This document shows, in pieces, positions 16,917-27,696 of a stretch of DNA of 64,000 nucleotides. The stretch lies in contig NZ_CALJON010000001.1 of NCBI RefSeq assembly GCF_937981445.1, forward strand, positions 1 through 64,000. The letters are read 5' to 3'. Position 1 is the first letter of the stretch, and every line of letters starts with the position of its first letter. A program made the translations under genes and the position numbers. Below the pieces are notes generated by a model. That model saw only the letters and a program-made list of their open reading frames with translations. It made no database searches and was not told the DNA's origin. Source of the stretch: an uncultured Veillonella sp. Its GTDB lineage: Bacteria; Bacillota; Negativicutes; Veillonellales; Veillonellaceae.

Positions 16917-16946
16917 TTGACAAGGTTTTTTACTGACCTATATAAT
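16917..16946 (+). promoter_or_regulatory. Consensus promoter for the S1-domain gene
   Basis: TTGACA and TATAAT, both perfect, are separated by 18 bp. The -35 begins a few bases after the divIC stop, so the next gene has its own strong sigma-A-type promoter. Confidence 0.85.
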
Positions 16947-17007
16947 TAGTTTGCGTGCATAATTTGATGCAGTTGTATTATTAGAATTAGGAGGACATTG
17001 GGTTAGC

Positions 17008-17487
17008 ATGGCCATTGAAGTTGGTAGTGTTTTAGAAGGCACAGTTACGGGAATTACAAAATTTGGGGCGTTTGTTGATTTAGGAAATAAACAAACAGGT
17101 TTAGTTCACATCTCTGAGGTTGCTAATGAATATGTTGAAAATATTCAAGATTTCCTTAAAGAGCAAGATACAGTCAAAGTAAAAGTTCTTAGTGTTGATG
17201 AGAAAGGCAAAATTAGCTTATCTATTAAGCAAACACAGCCTAAAGCGCAAGGAAGTCAACCAAAGGTTGAGCAACGAGATGTTCGTGAATTCCGTCCACG
17301 CCATAATGAAGGGCATAACCGCAACTCATTTGAGGGCAATCGTCGCAATGCGTCAGGCCGCAAGAGCAATGGACTTTCCTTTGAGGATAAAATGAGCCGC
17401 TTCTTAAAAGATAGCGAGGAGCGCTTAACTGATTTAAAACGTAATACTGAATCTAAACGTGGCGGTCGTGGAGGTCGCAGAGATTAA
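17008..17487 (+). CDS. S1 domain RNA-binding protein (YabR-like)
   Basis: A 159-residue protein. Residues 1-75 form one S1 domain (VGSVLEGTVTGITKFGAFVDL, then GLVHISEVA and the KVKVLSVDEKGKISLSIK strand). The rest is a basic, Arg/Gly/Asn-rich tail ending in GGRGGRRD, likely another RNA contact. Such proteins bind RNA or ribosomes; the exact target is unknown. The gene has its own consensus promoter and terminator. Confidence 0.88.
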   Translation: MAIEVGSVLEGTVTGITKFGAFVDLGNKQTGLVHISEVANEYVENIQDFLKEQDTVKVKVLSVDEKGKISLSIKQTQPKAQGSQPKVEQRDVREFRPRHNEGHNRNSFEGNRRNASGRKSNGLSFEDKMSRFLKDSEERLTDLKRNTESKRGGRGGRRD

Positions 17488-17494
17488 AAAACTG

Positions 17495-17524
17495 AGATGA
17501 TGCGTAACGGCATCATCTTTTTTT
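17495..17524 (+). terminator. Intrinsic terminator after the S1-domain gene
   Basis: GATGATGC and GCATCATC-type arms (GATGATGCGTAACGGCATCATC) are followed by seven T. Confidence 0.9.
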
Positions 17525-17540
17525 CTATGGAGGAGACAAT

Positions 17541-18437
17541 ATGACAGACACTAAAGTGGCGATTATTGATTTAGGCTCGAATTCATTTCGACTCTTACTG
17601 GGGGAATATAAACATAATGAATGGCATAATGAGCCTAAAATACTTTGGCGTACTCGTTTGGGGGCGCGCCATGAAGATGGGCGCATTACTGAAGAGGCTT
17701 GGCAAGGCGGGCTCCAAGCATTGCAGGAGATACATAGTTTAATTGAGGCATTTGGTGCCACAAAGGTCATCGCTTTAGCTACGAGTGCCATTAGAGAGGC
17801 TCCGAATGGGGCTGAGTTTATGGAGGCTGCAGGTAAAATCTGTCCTATGGAAGGGCGTATTTTAACTGGTGAAGAAGAGGCTCAATATGGTTTTATAGGT
17901 GCTATTGGACAGCGCTTGCAAGATGGTCGTCATTATGCCATTATCGATATAGGCGGTGGCAGTACTGAAGTGGCTCTTGGCTTTTTAGATGAAGTATACT
18001 GGAGCCGCTCCTATCCCATGGGGGCGGTACGTTTGCAACAGGCTTCAGAAGAAGATCCGCAAGCTGTATGGCGTGAAACACAGCCTTGGTTTGATCCTTT
18101 GCCTATTAAGGGGAACTTTGGTGAATTTGTAGCCATTGGCGGTACGGCAACGACTTTGGCGGCCATGGATTTAAAGATGACGGACTATGACAGCAATAAA
18201 ATTCAGGACCATCGTTTAACTCGTGAAGCGGTGGAACTAATGATTATGGATTTGCGAAATATGTCCTATGAAGAGCGTTGTAATGTACCAGGCCTACAAC
18301 TGAGCCGTGCTGATATCATTGTAGCTGGTGCAGAGATTTTGACGTCCTTTATGGATACGTATGAAATTCCTTCTGTACTCGTTAGTGAGCGTGATGGCAT
18401 GGAAGGAATTGAAGAAAGTTTAGTGGACCATAAATAG
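17541..18437 (+). CDS. ppx: Ppx/GppA family phosphatase (exopolyphosphatase)
   Basis: A 298-residue protein of the ASKHA fold. It has the phosphate-1 motif I-D-L-G-S-N-S-F-R near residue 9, the phosphate-2 motif I-D-I-G-G-G-S-T-E, and an A-I-G-G-T-A-T-T-L motif near residue 195. Members remove terminal phosphates from polyphosphate or hydrolyse pppGpp to ppGpp. It lacks the C-terminal helical domain of the long E. coli enzymes, as is common for short Firmicute versions. GGAGG precedes the ATG. Confidence 0.9.
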   Translation: MTDTKVAIIDLGSNSFRLLLGEYKHNEWHNEPKILWRTRLGARHEDGRITEEAWQGGLQALQEIHSLIEAFGATKVIALATSAIREAPNGAEFMEAAGKICPMEGRILTGEEEAQYGFIGAIGQRLQDGRHYAIIDIGGGSTEVALGFLDEVYWSRSYPMGAVRLQQASEEDPQAVWRETQPWFDPLPIKGNFGEFVAIGGTATTLAAMDLKMTDYDSNKIQDHRLTREAVELMIMDLRNMSYEERCNVPGLQLSRADIIVAGAEILTSFMDTYEIPSVLVSERDGMEGIEESLVDHK

Positions 18438-18491
18438 ATTTATAGCTAGGTGGGATAGTTTTTTTGACCCGGGCTGAGGAGAGTGTTTCAC

Positions 18492-19940
18492 TTGGATACG
18501 ATTACAGACTTTAATCGAAAAGTATTGCAATATGAATTGCAGCATAAAACGGTGCCACCTCATAGTAGTGTACTAGTAGCTTGCTCAGGTGGCCCTGATT
18601 CGGTGGGCTTACTTTTTTGGTTGGCACAGTTTAAAAATAAAACAGCCCATGGCAATCTACGTTTAGGCATTGCTATTATAGACCATTCCCTTCGTGAAGA
18701 AAGTCGGTCTGAGGTAGAGCTAGTACAACAATATGGAGATGAATTAAATATTCCTGTATATGTGAAGGTCATTGATGCTCAAAAAGAGGCTCATGCGGCG
18801 CATAAATCAGTGGAAACAGTCAGTCGTGAGTTGCGATATGAATTTTTCGATTATATTATGGCTAAAGAAGGCTATGATTATTTGGCAACAGCCCATCATT
18901 TAGATGATCAAGCAGAAACGATTTTAGCTCATTTATTGCGAGGGAGTGGCACCAAAGGACTTACTGGAATGTATCCCTTATTAGGTCATAAGTGGCGGCC
19001 ATTTTTAGGTGTAACAAAAAAAGAGATTCTTCAATTTGTCAATGCCTTAGGCTTAACGGTAGCCTTTGATAAAACTAATGAGGAGACCACGTATAGTCGC
19101 AATCGATTGCGTTTAGAAGGAATCCCCTATTTGAGACAGTATAATCCGAATATAACGGAAACCTTAGCTCGTCTTGGAGAAGCGGTGCAAGCTGATGAGG
19201 ACTATTTAACATCGCAAGCGTTAAAAGCCTTAGATGACATAGTACTTCAAAGGCCTTTGGAAAGCCCAAGTACCAAATGTGGTTTAAAGAAGCGTCATAA
19301 AGCTGATGAAATCACCGGCAGCACACAGTGTCTGTGGACATTGAAACGAAGTGAGTTACATGATATGCCTGAATCCTTATACTATCGTATATGGCGTTAT
19401 ATTATGGAACAGCTTCACTTAGGTGGAACATTTAGTATGGCGCAAGTAAAACAGTTGCGTCAAATTACTGGAGGAGATTCACCGAAACAAATTCGTCTTG
19501 GACAGGTGAAGGTTGTGGCACAATATGGTATAATACAAGTTGGACATTTTACATCAGAAAAAATGAGTGCCACCTATTCGATTCAATCAAAACGATTGGT
19601 CCCTTGGCGTGGTGCTGAAGAAGCAGTCCCCCTTGCACAGGGAGAGGAAATTTTAATTCCCTCTACTATGGCTCCTGACGGGCCTATATTACGACGGCGC
19701 CGTGAGGGCGATCGCATAGCATTGCGACATAAAGATGGTCGCATTTGGGGGCATAAGAAGTTAAAAGATTGGCTCATTGATCGTAAAATTCCAAAAGAAC
19801 AACGAGACCATATGTGGTTTTGTTGCTCTGAGCGTATCGTATTTGACAGTTTAGACAATGTAAAAACTAAGCCCCTCATTGTGTGGGATGAAGAAGCGAC
19901 TACCTATTGGGCTTGTTCCATTAAGGAGGAACTATTATGA
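18492..19940 (+). CDS. tilS: tRNA(Ile)-lysidine synthetase
   Basis: Converts C34 of the AUA-reading tRNA(Ile) to lysidine using lysine and ATP. The start is probably TTG 18492, ten bases after GAGGAG; GTG 18483 touches that site. The PP-loop A-C-S-G-G-P-D-S is near residues 30-37, followed by I-D-H-S-L-R, the T-A-H-H-L-D-D-Q-A-E-T motif and the R-N-R-L-R segment. The C-terminal half contains the TilS accessory domains (RRRREGDRI, KKLKDWLID). The last four bases overlap hpt, giving the tilS-hpt-ftsH order found widely in Firmicutes. Confidence 0.94.
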   Translation: MDTITDFNRKVLQYELQHKTVPPHSSVLVACSGGPDSVGLLFWLAQFKNKTAHGNLRLGIAIIDHSLREESRSEVELVQQYGDELNIPVYVKVIDAQKEAHAAHKSVETVSRELRYEFFDYIMAKEGYDYLATAHHLDDQAETILAHLLRGSGTKGLTGMYPLLGHKWRPFLGVTKKEILQFVNALGLTVAFDKTNEETTYSRNRLRLEGIPYLRQYNPNITETLARLGEAVQADEDYLTSQALKALDDIVLQRPLESPSTKCGLKKRHKADEITGSTQCLWTLKRSELHDMPESLYYRIWRYIMEQLHLGGTFSMAQVKQLRQITGGDSPKQIRLGQVKVVAQYGIIQVGHFTSEKMSATYSIQSKRLVPWRGAEEAVPLAQGEEILIPSTMAPDGPILRRRREGDRIALRHKDGRIWGHKKLKDWLIDRKIPKEQRDHMWFCCSERIVFDSLDNVKTKPLIVWDEEATTYWACSIKEELL

Positions 19941-20476
19941 TGGATTCAATTAAGGAAGTACTTATCTCTGAAGAGGCCTTACAACAACGCGTAAAAGAGT
20001 TGGCCAAACAAATTTCAGATGATTATAAAGGAGAAGAGGTTGTCCTCGTTTGTGTGCTAAAAGGTGCCGTTATGTTTTTTGCGGACTTAGCGCGTCATGT
20101 GGAAGGGGATGTGACCTTAGATTTTATCTCCTGTTCTAGTTATGGCAATAGCACTGTAAGCAGCGGTGTTGTGCGCATTATGAAAGATTTAGATAAACCA
20201 GTGGATGGTAAACATGTTATTGTTGTAGAAGATATTGTTGATACAGGCAATACGCTTCATTATTTACTTGAAAATCTAAAATCTCGTAATGCTAAATCAG
20301 TGCGCCTCGTAGCACTCCTTAATAAGCCAGATCGTCGTACGGCAGAAGTTAATGTGGACTACCAAGGCTTTGAAATTCCAGACTATTTCGTAGTTGGCTA
20401 TGGTCTAGATTATGCTGAAAAATTTAGAAATTTACCTTTTGTAGGAATTTTAGATGAGAAAGTATATCAAGACTAA
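19937..20476 (+). CDS. hpt: Hypoxanthine phosphoribosyltransferase
   Basis: Purine salvage: hypoxanthine or guanine plus PRPP gives IMP or GMP. The 179-residue protein has the PRPP-binding motif VVEDIVDTGNTL, the V-L-K-G-A loop near residue 41 and the C-terminal Y-F-V-V-G-Y-G-L-D-Y block. It overlaps tilS at ATGATGG; ATG 19937 and 19940 are both possible, with AAGGAGG upstream. Some Firmicute Hpt proteins also regulate ftsH expression with TilS; nothing here tests that. Confidence 0.95.
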   Translation: MMDSIKEVLISEEALQQRVKELAKQISDDYKGEEVVLVCVLKGAVMFFADLARHVEGDVTLDFISCSSYGNSTVSSGVVRIMKDLDKPVDGKHVIVVEDIVDTGNTLHYLLENLKSRNAKSVRLVALLNKPDRRTAEVNVDYQGFEIPDYFVVGYGLDYAEKFRNLPFVGILDEKVYQD

Positions 20477-20485
20477 GTTAATAGA

Positions 20486-20514
20486 TTGTATATCGAGTCA
20501 AATTGTGATAATAT
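20486..20514 (+). promoter_or_regulatory. Possible promoter for ftsH
   Basis: TTGTAT, 17 bp, TAATAT lies in the 108-base gap between hpt and ftsH. Both boxes match the consensus at four or five positions. Confidence 0.45.
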
Positions 20515-20611
20515 GATGGACAGATATATTTTACTGTTTTGTATGTAATTACTTGTATTTTGTAAGAGTAAAATCATATATGTTTTGATTTTGTTTGAAA
20601 GGGGTAAGAGA

Positions 20612-22570
20612 TTGGGCCGATTTATGAAAAACGCGCTGCTCTACGTGTTGATTATTGTAGCGGCAGTTACAGTCATTAATTCGTTTGCCGGTTCGAATTC
20701 GACTAGGTCAGAAATTAGCTATACAGCCTTTATGAATCAGGTAAACTCTGATAAAGTAGCTAAAGTAACGATTACTGATAATCATGCGATTGTGGGGGCT
20801 TTGAAGAATGGCACGGAATTTAGTTCCTATGCGCCATCTGATGCTACCATGTTAACTACATTGAGAGAAAAAGGCGTTGAAATTACTGCAAAGCCATCAG
20901 AGCAACCATCTTGGTGGATGCAATTACTTAGCTCCGTATTGCCAATTTTCTTGTTAATTGGTGTATGGTTCTTCATTATGCAACAAACCCAAGGTAGCGG
21001 TGGTCGCGTGATGAACTTTGGCAAAAGTCGTGCGAAGATGCAAGGCGAAGGTAAAGTTAATGTAAGCTTTAAAGATGTAGCCGGTGCAGATGAAGCAAAA
21101 CAAGAATTAGAAGAAGTAGTAGAATTTTTACGTAATCCAGGCAAGTTTAATGCCATTGGTGCTAAGATTCCAAAAGGGGTTCTATTATTTGGCCCTCCAG
21201 GGACAGGTAAAACCTTGTTGGCCCGTGCTGTAGCAGGGGAAGCGAAAGTTCCATTCTTTAGTATTAGTGGTTCTGACTTTGTGGAAATGTTCGTTGGTGT
21301 TGGTGCATCTCGTGTGCGTGACTTATTTGGTCAAGCTAAGAAAAATGCACCATGTATTATCTTCATCGACGAAATTGATGCAGTAGGTCGTCAACGTGGT
21401 GCTGGTCTTGGTGGCGGTCACGATGAACGTGAACAGACACTTAACCAGTTACTTGTAGAAATGGATGGTTTTGGTGCTAATGAAGGGATTATTACCATTG
21501 CAGCAACAAACCGCCCTGATATTTTAGACCCTGCATTATTACGTCCAGGCCGTTTTGACCGTCAGGTTACTGTAGATAAACCAGATTTCCGCGGTCGTGA
21601 GGCTATTCTTAAAGTGCATGCGCGCAATAAACCATTGGCGGATGATGTGAACTTACAAATTATTGCCAAGAAAACTCCAGGCTTTACTGGTGCTGATTTG
21701 AGCAATTTACTTAATGAGGCTGCTTTATTAGCTGCTCGACAGAATCGTAAGAAAGTGTCTATGGCAGATTTAGAAGAAGCTAGTGAAAAAGTAAGTTATG
21801 GTCCAGAACGTCGTAGTCATGTAGTGAGTGATAAAGAACGTCGCTTAACAGCCTACCATGAATCTGGTCATGCAATTGTGGCACATTTGTTACCGGAAGC
21901 TGATCCAGTACATAAAGTAACAATTATTCCACGTGGCCGCGCTGGTGGTTATACTATGATGCTACCAGTAGAGGAACAAAATTATATGACTCGTGGCCAA
22001 TTATTGGCTCGTATTCGCGTTGCTCTTGGTGGGCGCTGTGCTGAGGCATTAGTACTTAAAGAAATTAGTAGTGGTGCATCGGGTGACTTACAACAAGTAA
22101 CGAATATTGTACGTCATATGATTACTCGTCTTGGTATGAGTGATGAATTAGGCCCATTGGTGTTTGGTGAACATCAAGAACAAGTATTCTTAGGTCGCAG
22201 TCTTGGCCATGAGCGAAATTATGGTGAAGCTGTAGCTGAAAAGATTGATGCAGAAATGCATAAACTTGTTTCTGAAGCATATAATGATGTAATGCAACTT
22301 TTAGCAGATAATATTGATTTCCTTCACAATATGGCAAATGCCCTTCTTGAAGAAGAAACAATCGACCATACTCAAATTGAAAACCTTTATAATTATGGTA
22401 CTTTGGATAATCCAAATCAAACAGAACCAGAAGATGAAGGCAAAAGTGAAGCTAAAAGCGCCCTAGAAGCAGCTGGCATTATTGTGCCAGACTCAATTAA
22501 CAGTGGTGATGTTAAGTCCTCAGTAGATCCTACTGCAGGTGAACATAACACTGATAAATCATCATACTAG
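20612..22570 (+). CDS. ftsH: ATP-dependent membrane zinc protease FtsH
   Basis: Membrane AAA+ protease that extracts and degrades membrane and short-lived proteins. I prefer TTG 20612, seven bases after AAGGGG; an in-frame TTG at 20585 lacks a site. There are two membrane helices (about residues 6-24 and 102-124), AAA Walker A GPPGTGKT at 194-201, Walker [12 protein letters not shown], the SRH ([19 protein letters not shown]) and the zinc motif HESGH at about 415-419. The last 60 residues form an acidic low-complexity tail. A strong terminator follows. Confidence 0.97.
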   Translation: MGRFMKNALLYVLIIVAAVTVINSFAGSNSTRSEISYTAFMNQVNSDKVAKVTITDNHAIVGALKNGTEFSSYAPSDATMLTTLREKGVEITAKPSEQPSWWMQLLSSVLPIFLLIGVWFFIMQQTQGSGGRVMNFGKSRAKMQGEGKVNVSFKDVAGADEAKQELEEVVEFLRNPGKFNAIGAKIPKGVLLFGPPGTGKTLLARAVAGEAKVPFFSISGSDFVEMFVGVGASRVRDLFGQAKKNAPCIIFIDEIDAVGRQRGAGLGGGHDEREQTLNQLLVEMDGFGANEGIITIAATNRPDILDPALLRPGRFDRQVTVDKPDFRGREAILKVHARNKPLADDVNLQIIAKKTPGFTGADLSNLLNEAALLAARQNRKKVSMADLEEASEKVSYGPERRSHVVSDKERRLTAYHESGHAIVAHLLPEADPVHKVTIIPRGRAGGYTMMLPVEEQNYMTRGQLLARIRVALGGRCAEALVLKEISSGASGDLQQVTNIVRHMITRLGMSDELGPLVFGEHQEQVFLGRSLGHERNYGEAVAEKIDAEMHKLVSEAYNDVMQLLADNIDFLHNMANALLEEETIDHTQIENLYNYGTLDNPNQTEPEDEGKSEAKSALEAAGIIVPDSINSGDVKSSVDPTAGEHNTDKSSY

Positions 22571-22605
22571 TCATAATAGCCTCATCGGTATACGCCGATT
22601 GGCAT

Positions 22606-22632
22606 AGAGCCGCCGGTAGGCGGCTCTTTTTC
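22606..22632 (+). terminator. Intrinsic terminator after ftsH
   Basis: AGAGCCGCC and GGCGGCTCT form a perfect nine-base stem around GGTA, followed by TTTTT. Confidence 0.93.
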
Positions 22633-22649
22633 TTAAAAGGAGGTTTCCT

Positions 22650-23633
22650 ATGCGAGATGCGATTTTAGAATTATTGAAAGAGCATAAAGGGGAGTTTGTA
22701 TCAGGTCAAACTATGTCTGATACATGTGAAATCTCGCGTACAGCGATTTGGAAACATATTGAAGTGTTGCGCCGTCACGGGTATGAAATAGAATCCTTTA
22801 CAAAAAAAGGCTATCGCTTATTAAATGAGCCAGATTTAGTAGGACCATTAGAAGTGGAGCCCCATTTACAGACTAAGACTTTTGGGCGTCATTATGAGTA
22901 TGCGGCCCAAGTGGAATCAACTAATTCAAAAGCTCGTGAATTGGCCATGGATGGCGCTGTAGAGGGCACAGTAGTAGTAGCAGAGGAGCAAGTTGCTGGT
23001 CGTGGTCGCATTAATCGGGGCTGGTACTCTCCCTATGGCAAGGGCTTGTGGTTTAGTTTGATTTTACGCCCGCCCTTTTTGCCTCTAGAAGCGCCTAAAT
23101 GCACCCTTATGGGGGCAGTGGCCTTAGTAAAAGCCTTTAAGAAATTAGGCCTTACTACGGCGGGGATTAAATGGCCTAATGATATTTTAGTGGGGACACA
23201 TAAATTAGTGGGTATCTTAACTGAAATGAGTGGTACCATGGACCAAATTACCTATATTATTATGGGCATTGGAATCAACATGAATAGCACTAAAGATGAG
23301 CTGCCAGATGAGTTAAAGGATGTGGCAACTTCCTTTGCGATTGAAGGTCTTACTGTAGATCGTCGAGAGGCCTTTGCTGTTATATTAAAAAGCTTAGAAG
23401 AACAATATAACAAGGTACTTAAGGAAGGTTTCGGTAGCACCTTAGAAGAGTGGAAACAGTTTAGTGTTACTTTAAATCAAAATGTAGAAGTGCGAGCCCC
23501 AGGGAATACCTATGAAGGTAGGGCGATTGATTTAGACCAAGATGGTAATTTATTAGTAGAACGATTAAATGGTAAAATTGAACGAATTGTAGCTGGCGAT
23601 GTATCGATTCGCCCTGCAAAAGTTGGAGGATGA
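22650..23633 (+). CDS. birA: Biotin-protein ligase / biotin repressor
   Basis: A 327-residue bifunctional protein. The N-terminal 60 residues form a winged helix ([19 protein letters not shown]), which in the family represses biotin genes. The catalytic domain has the biotinyl-AMP loop G-R-G-R-I-N-R-G-W, the KWPNDILVG block and GIGINMN. The C-terminal SH3-like domain ends the protein. It biotinylates carboxyl carrier subunits. It starts after the ftsH terminator with AAAGGAGG upstream and leads the birA-coaX-dusB operon. Confidence 0.95.
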   Translation: MRDAILELLKEHKGEFVSGQTMSDTCEISRTAIWKHIEVLRRHGYEIESFTKKGYRLLNEPDLVGPLEVEPHLQTKTFGRHYEYAAQVESTNSKARELAMDGAVEGTVVVAEEQVAGRGRINRGWYSPYGKGLWFSLILRPPFLPLEAPKCTLMGAVALVKAFKKLGLTTAGIKWPNDILVGTHKLVGILTEMSGTMDQITYIIMGIGINMNSTKDELPDELKDVATSFAIEGLTVDRREAFAVILKSLEEQYNKVLKEGFGSTLEEWKQFSVTLNQNVEVRAPGNTYEGRAIDLDQDGNLLVERLNGKIERIVAGDVSIRPAKVGG

Positions 23634-23634
23634 C

Positions 23635-24402
23635 ATGTTATTAGTTATTGATGTGGGAAACACCAATATTGTATTAGGCGTTTATAATAAGCAGGAATTA
23701 GTGGGCCATTGGAGAATCTCCACCAATAAGGCACGTACAACAGATGAATATGGCGTGCTTATTATGAATTTATTTTTCCATGACCAATTAGTGGAAGCGG
23801 CTAATATTGATTCTATTATTATTTCGTCTGTAGTGCCACCTTTGATGCCAACGTTAGAACGGGTGTGTTTACGCTATTTTAATGTAAAACCTATTATAGT
23901 TGGACCTGGTACTAAAACGGGGATGGCTATTAAATATGACAATCCACGCGAAGTTGGGGCAGACCGCATTGTTAATGCGGTGGCAGCGTATGAAAAATAT
24001 GGCGGTCCAGCTATTATTATTGACTTTGGTACGGCCACAACCTATTGTGTTATTTTAGAAAATGGGGATTACATGGGTGGTGCCATTGCGCCAGGCATTC
24101 AGATTTCCGCGGAAGCTTTATTCCAACGGGCCGCTAAATTACCTCGTATTGAACTTAAAAATCCTGGTCATGTAATTGGTCGGGCAACGGTGAGTTCTAT
24201 GCAGTCTGGCGTACTTTTTGGTTATGTAGGACAAGTGGAAGGCATTGTAAAGCGAATGAAAGCAGAACTTCCGGAACATACTAAAGTCATTGCTACCGGT
24301 GGTTTAGCACCACTTATTAGCAATGAAACGAATATTATTGATCACATTGAGCCTATGCTCACATTAGAAGGATTACGATTATTATATGAACGAAATAAAT
24401 AA
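23635..24402 (+). CDS. coaX: Type III pantothenate kinase
   Basis: First step of coenzyme A synthesis. The true start is ATG 23635, just after the birA stop with GGAGG eight bases upstream; a longer in-frame reading inside birA has no support. The 255-residue protein has the ASKHA phosphate motif D-V-G-N-T-N at 6-11, the [12 protein letters not shown] block, I-D-F-G-T-A-T-T and GGAIAPGI, all CoaX hallmarks. The birA-coaX neighbourhood is common in Firmicutes. Its end overlaps dusB by 17 bases. Confidence 0.95.
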   Translation: MLLVIDVGNTNIVLGVYNKQELVGHWRISTNKARTTDEYGVLIMNLFFHDQLVEAANIDSIIISSVVPPLMPTLERVCLRYFNVKPIIVGPGTKTGMAIKYDNPREVGADRIVNAVAAYEKYGGPAIIIDFGTATTYCVILENGDYMGGAIAPGIQISAEALFQRAAKLPRIELKNPGHVIGRATVSSMQSGVLFGYVGQVEGIVKRMKAELPEHTKVIATGGLAPLISNETNIIDHIEPMLTLEGLRLLYERNK

Positions 24403-25381
24403 AACTTGGCACATTGGTAATGTGCCGATTCATGGGCAGGCTATTTTAGCGCCCATGGCAGGAGTAAGTGACATTGCTTACCGTTTGTTAGCCAAAGAAT
24501 ATGGGGCTGCTTTAGTTTGCACTGAAATGGTCAGTGCCATGGGGATTCAGTATAAAAACGAACGAACTGAAGACTTATTATTTATGGAAGCAGTAGAACA
24601 TCCCGTGTCCATGCAAATTTTTGGCTCAAAGCCAGATGTTATGGCTAATGCGGCGCGCGTAGTTGCTGAGGCAGGGGCGGATATTGTGGATATTAATATG
24701 GGCTGTCCAGTGAAAAAAGTAGTCAGTTCTGGGGATGGCTCCGCACTGATGAAAACACCTGAGCTCGCTATGGCTGTAGCTAAGGCTGCAGTGGACGCAG
24801 TGGATGTACCTGTAACCGTTAAGATGCGCATAGGCTGGGACGAAAGTTCTATTAATGTAGTGGATTTTGCTAAGCGTATGGAATCTGTTGGGGTTGCTGC
24901 AGTTGCCGTGCATGGCCGAACGAGGGAGCAAATGTATATGGGCCGCGCCGATTGGTCTTATATTAAGGCTGTTAAGGAAGCACTTCATATACCTGTCCTT
25001 GGTAATGGCGATATTACTAGTCCTGAGGATGCTAAGCAAATGTTAGACGAAACTGGCTGTGATGCCATTATGATTGGTCGAGGAGCGCAAGGGAACCCTT
25101 GGATTTTTAATGAAATTAATCATTTTCTACGAACTGGTGAAACACTACCTAGACCGACAGCATTAGAGCGTCTTCGTATGTTAAAACGGCATTTTGAACT
25201 GCTCTGTAAATATAAAGGTGTAGATACTGGTGTGCGAGAAATTCGAACTCATGCAGGCTGGTACATAAAAGGCTTGCCTGATTCAGCTCATTGGCGGAGT
25301 AAAATCAATGTACTCCACACAGTTACATCATTTAATGCTCTTTTGGCGGATTATGAGGCGGCATTATTGGGTGAAAAGTAA
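24386..25381 (+). CDS. dusB: tRNA-dihydrouridine synthase B
   Basis: FMN enzyme that reduces uridine to dihydrouridine in the tRNA D-loop. The 331-residue TIM-barrel protein has A-P-M-A-G-V-S-D at the N-terminus, the catalytic-Cys block [16 protein letters not shown] and [10 protein letters not shown]. It starts inside coaX. No strong terminator follows directly; a hairpin at 25503-25533 might serve. Confidence 0.94.
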   Translation: MNEINKTWHIGNVPIHGQAILAPMAGVSDIAYRLLAKEYGAALVCTEMVSAMGIQYKNERTEDLLFMEAVEHPVSMQIFGSKPDVMANAARVVAEAGADIVDINMGCPVKKVVSSGDGSALMKTPELAMAVAKAAVDAVDVPVTVKMRIGWDESSINVVDFAKRMESVGVAAVAVHGRTREQMYMGRADWSYIKAVKEALHIPVLGNGDITSPEDAKQMLDETGCDAIMIGRGAQGNPWIFNEINHFLRTGETLPRPTALERLRMLKRHFELLCKYKGVDTGVREIRTHAGWYIKGLPDSAHWRSKINVLHTVTSFNALLADYEAALLGEK

Positions 25382-25442
25382 GTTAGCATAAATAAATGGG
25401 GTACGTTATGGGAAGAGAAAAAATTTGAATGTCTATGACGAG

Positions 25443-25471
25443 TTGACTTTAGTATTTCTTATTGATATAAT
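25443..25471 (+). promoter_or_regulatory. Strong distal promoter (P1) upstream of greA
   Basis: TTGACT, 17 bp, TATAAT. Transcription should start near 25478, about 140 bases before greA, so the mRNA would carry a long leader that includes the hairpin at 25503-25533. Confidence 0.8.
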
Positions 25472-25502
25472 ACTGTAAACAATCAGACAATAATATAGAA
25501 AT

Positions 25503-25533
25503 TAAGAAGGTGTCAATTATTGGCACTTTTCTT
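25503..25533 (+). terminator. Hairpin with T tract in the greA leader
   Basis: GTGTCAA and TTGGCAC pair (one G-U) around TTA, flanked by AAGAAG and TTTTCTTT which can extend the stem with a bulge. It lies after promoter P1, so it could end dusB transcripts, or attenuate P1 transcripts and release a leader RNA of about 55 bases. Confidence 0.6.
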
Positions 25534-25554
25534 TATAACTATTTTTATAAGTCA

Positions 25555-25583
25555 TTGTATTTTTACTTAGTTGTTGGTATAAT
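25555..25583 (+). promoter_or_regulatory. Proximal promoter (P2) of greA
   Basis: TTGTAT, 17 bp, TATAAT, downstream of the leader hairpin. A transcript from here would start near 25590 and escape any attenuation at the hairpin. Confidence 0.6.
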
Positions 25584-25618
25584 TATTTCAAGATTATATT
25601 AAAAGGGGTTATAAACTG

Positions 25619-26092
25619 ATGGCAGAAGTTAAAGAAACTTTATTGACCGCAGAAGGTTTAAAGAAGTTGGAGGAAGAATTAGCATATTTCAAATCGGTAC
25701 GTCGAATTGAAGTTGCTGAACGTATCAAGATTGCTATTGAGTATGGTGATATTAGTGAAAACTCAGAATATGATGATGCAAAGAATGAACAAGCATTCAT
25801 TGAAGGTCATATTATTGAATTAGAAAATAAAATTAATACGGCAAAAATCATTGATGAAAATACCCGTAAAAATGTTGTGTCTGTTGGTAGCAAGGTTAAA
25901 TTGCTCGACGTTGAGTTCGATGAAGAAGTGGAATATGTAATTGTAGGTTCCTCAGAAGCGGATCCATTTAACAATCGCATTTCTAATGAATCTCCATTGG
26001 GCAGTGCAATTTTGGGCAAGAAGAAAGGCGCTGAAGTCGAAGTTAACACTCCAGATGGTGTAGCGACTTACAAGATCTTAGCTATCAATTAA
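25619..26092 (+). CDS. greA: Transcription elongation factor GreA
   Basis: Rescues backtracked RNA polymerase by stimulating transcript cleavage. The 157 residues match the family: an N-terminal coiled coil with the acidic tip [10 protein letters not shown] (residues 43-52) and a C-terminal FKBP-like domain ([13 protein letters not shown], then [17 protein letters not shown]). AAAAGGGG precedes the ATG. It has a two-promoter leader and is probably cotranscribed with lysS, as in several other bacteria. Confidence 0.97.
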   Translation: MAEVKETLLTAEGLKKLEEELAYFKSVRRIEVAERIKIAIEYGDISENSEYDDAKNEQAFIEGHIIELENKINTAKIIDENTRKNVVSVGSKVKLLDVEFDEEVEYVIVGSSEADPFNNRISNESPLGSAILGKKKGAEVEVNTPDGVATYKILAIN

Positions 26093-26129
26093 GCCATAAA
26101 AAACTTGTACTATGTTAGGAGGAAATCTT

Positions 26130-27656
26130 ATGAGTGAAGAACGTGTATTAACCGCACAAGAACAAGAAAGAGAGTTGAACAGTCAAATGGAGGTTCGACG
26201 AGACAAGTTAGCTCAATATGAAGCTGATGGTATCTATCCATTTGGTCAACGATTTGTAGTACAATATCATGCTGAAGAAATCAAAAACGATTTCAAGAAC
26301 TTTGATGGTCAACCTGTAACTATTGCAGGCCGCTTAATGACTATTCGTTCTCATGGTAAAACTGCATTCGCTAATCTTCGCGATTTGTCTGGAGATATTC
26401 AAGTATATTTCCGTGAAGATGAACTAGGTGAAGAAAGTTATAAGCATGTAAAAATGCTTGACATGGGCGATATCGTAGGTATCGAAGGTCATGTATTCCG
26501 TACCCATATGGGAGAAATTACTATTAAGGTTAATAAACTCACTCTTCTTTCTAAGTCACTTCGTCCTCTACCTGAAAAATGGCATGGTTTAAAAGACACA
26601 GAACTTCGTTACCGTCAACGTTATGTTGATTTAATTGTAAATCCTGAAGTTCGCGATACTTTTGTAAAACGTACAAAAATCGTAGCTAAAATGCGTGAGT
26701 ACTTAACTAAAAACCACTTCATGGAAGTTGAAACTCCAATGCTTCATGCCATTCCTGGTGGTGCTGCAGCGCGTCCATTCATTACACATCACAATGCGCT
26801 AAATATGGATATTTATTTACGTATTTCTCCTGAATTACATTTAAAACGCCTTATCGTTGGTGGTTTAGAACGTGTATTCGAAATTAACCGTTCCTTCCGT
26901 AATGAAGGTGTTGATAATCGTCATAATCCAGAGTTCACTATGATGGAATCTTACCAAGCATATGGCAATGTAAATGATGCTATCGAACTCACTGAAAATA
27001 TCATTGCATACTGTGCACAAGAAGTACTTGGTTCTACTAAGGTTAACTACCAAGGCACTGAAATTGAATTCCGTCCACCTTGGAATCGTATTACAATGCA
27101 AGAAGGGGTTAAAAAATACACTGGCGAAGACTTTGATGCTATTGAAACCATTGAAGAAGCTCGTGCTATTGCAGACCGCTTAAATGTGGAATACCAACAA
27201 GCTGATGGCATTGGTAAAATTCTTAACTACTGCTTCGAAGAATATGTAGAAAAGAATTTAATTGAACCAACTATCGTATATGGTCATCCAGTAGAAATTT
27301 CACCTCTTGCTAAACAAAATCGTGAAAAACCATTAACTACTGAACGTTTCGAAGCCTTCGTTTATGGTCGCGAAATTGCTAATGGTTACTCCGAGTTAAA
27401 TGACCCAATCGATCAGTTACAACGTTTTGAAAAACAATTAGAAGAACGTGAAGCTGGCGACGATGAAGCGCATCGTATGGATCATGACTTCGTAAATGCC
27501 CTAGAATATGGCTTGCCTCCAACAGCAGGTTTAGGCATTGGTATTGACCGTATGGTAATGTTCTTAACTGACTCACCATCTATTCGTGACGTATTGTTCT
27601 TCCCATTGATGAAACCAGAAGATGGTTCTGCAAGAAATGGTGGCGAAGAAGAATAA
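26130..27656 (+). CDS. lysS: Lysyl-tRNA synthetase, class II (housekeeping copy)
   Basis: Charges tRNA(Lys). The start ATG 26130 follows AGGAGG by seven bases, giving 508 residues. The N-terminal OB-fold anticodon-binding domain is present ([23 protein letters not shown]). Class II motif 2 reads [18 protein letters not shown] and motif 3 [12 protein letters not shown]. Codon use favours GAA, CGT and TTA and looks like that of a highly expressed gene. A second complete LysRS lies at 38914; this copy has the canonical His-Asn in motif 2 and sits in the conserved greA-lysS context. Confidence 0.97.
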   Translation: MSEERVLTAQEQERELNSQMEVRRDKLAQYEADGIYPFGQRFVVQYHAEEIKNDFKNFDGQPVTIAGRLMTIRSHGKTAFANLRDLSGDIQVYFREDELGEESYKHVKMLDMGDIVGIEGHVFRTHMGEITIKVNKLTLLSKSLRPLPEKWHGLKDTELRYRQRYVDLIVNPEVRDTFVKRTKIVAKMREYLTKNHFMEVETPMLHAIPGGAAARPFITHHNALNMDIYLRISPELHLKRLIVGGLERVFEINRSFRNEGVDNRHNPEFTMMESYQAYGNVNDAIELTENIIAYCAQEVLGSTKVNYQGTEIEFRPPWNRITMQEGVKKYTGEDFDAIETIEEARAIADRLNVEYQQADGIGKILNYCFEEYVEKNLIEPTIVYGHPVEISPLAKQNREKPLTTERFEAFVYGREIANGYSELNDPIDQLQRFEKQLEEREAGDDEAHRMDHDFVNALEYGLPPTAGLGIGIDRMVMFLTDSPSIRDVLFFPLMKPEDGSARNGGEEE

Positions 27657-27670
27657 TTAACTTATTATAT

Positions 27671-27696
27671 CCGAGCCCTTTGGGGCTCGGATTTTT
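27671..27696 (+). terminator. Intrinsic terminator after lysS
   Basis: CCGAGCCC and GGGCTCGG form a perfect eight-base stem around TTTG, followed by ATTTTT. Confidence 0.93.
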
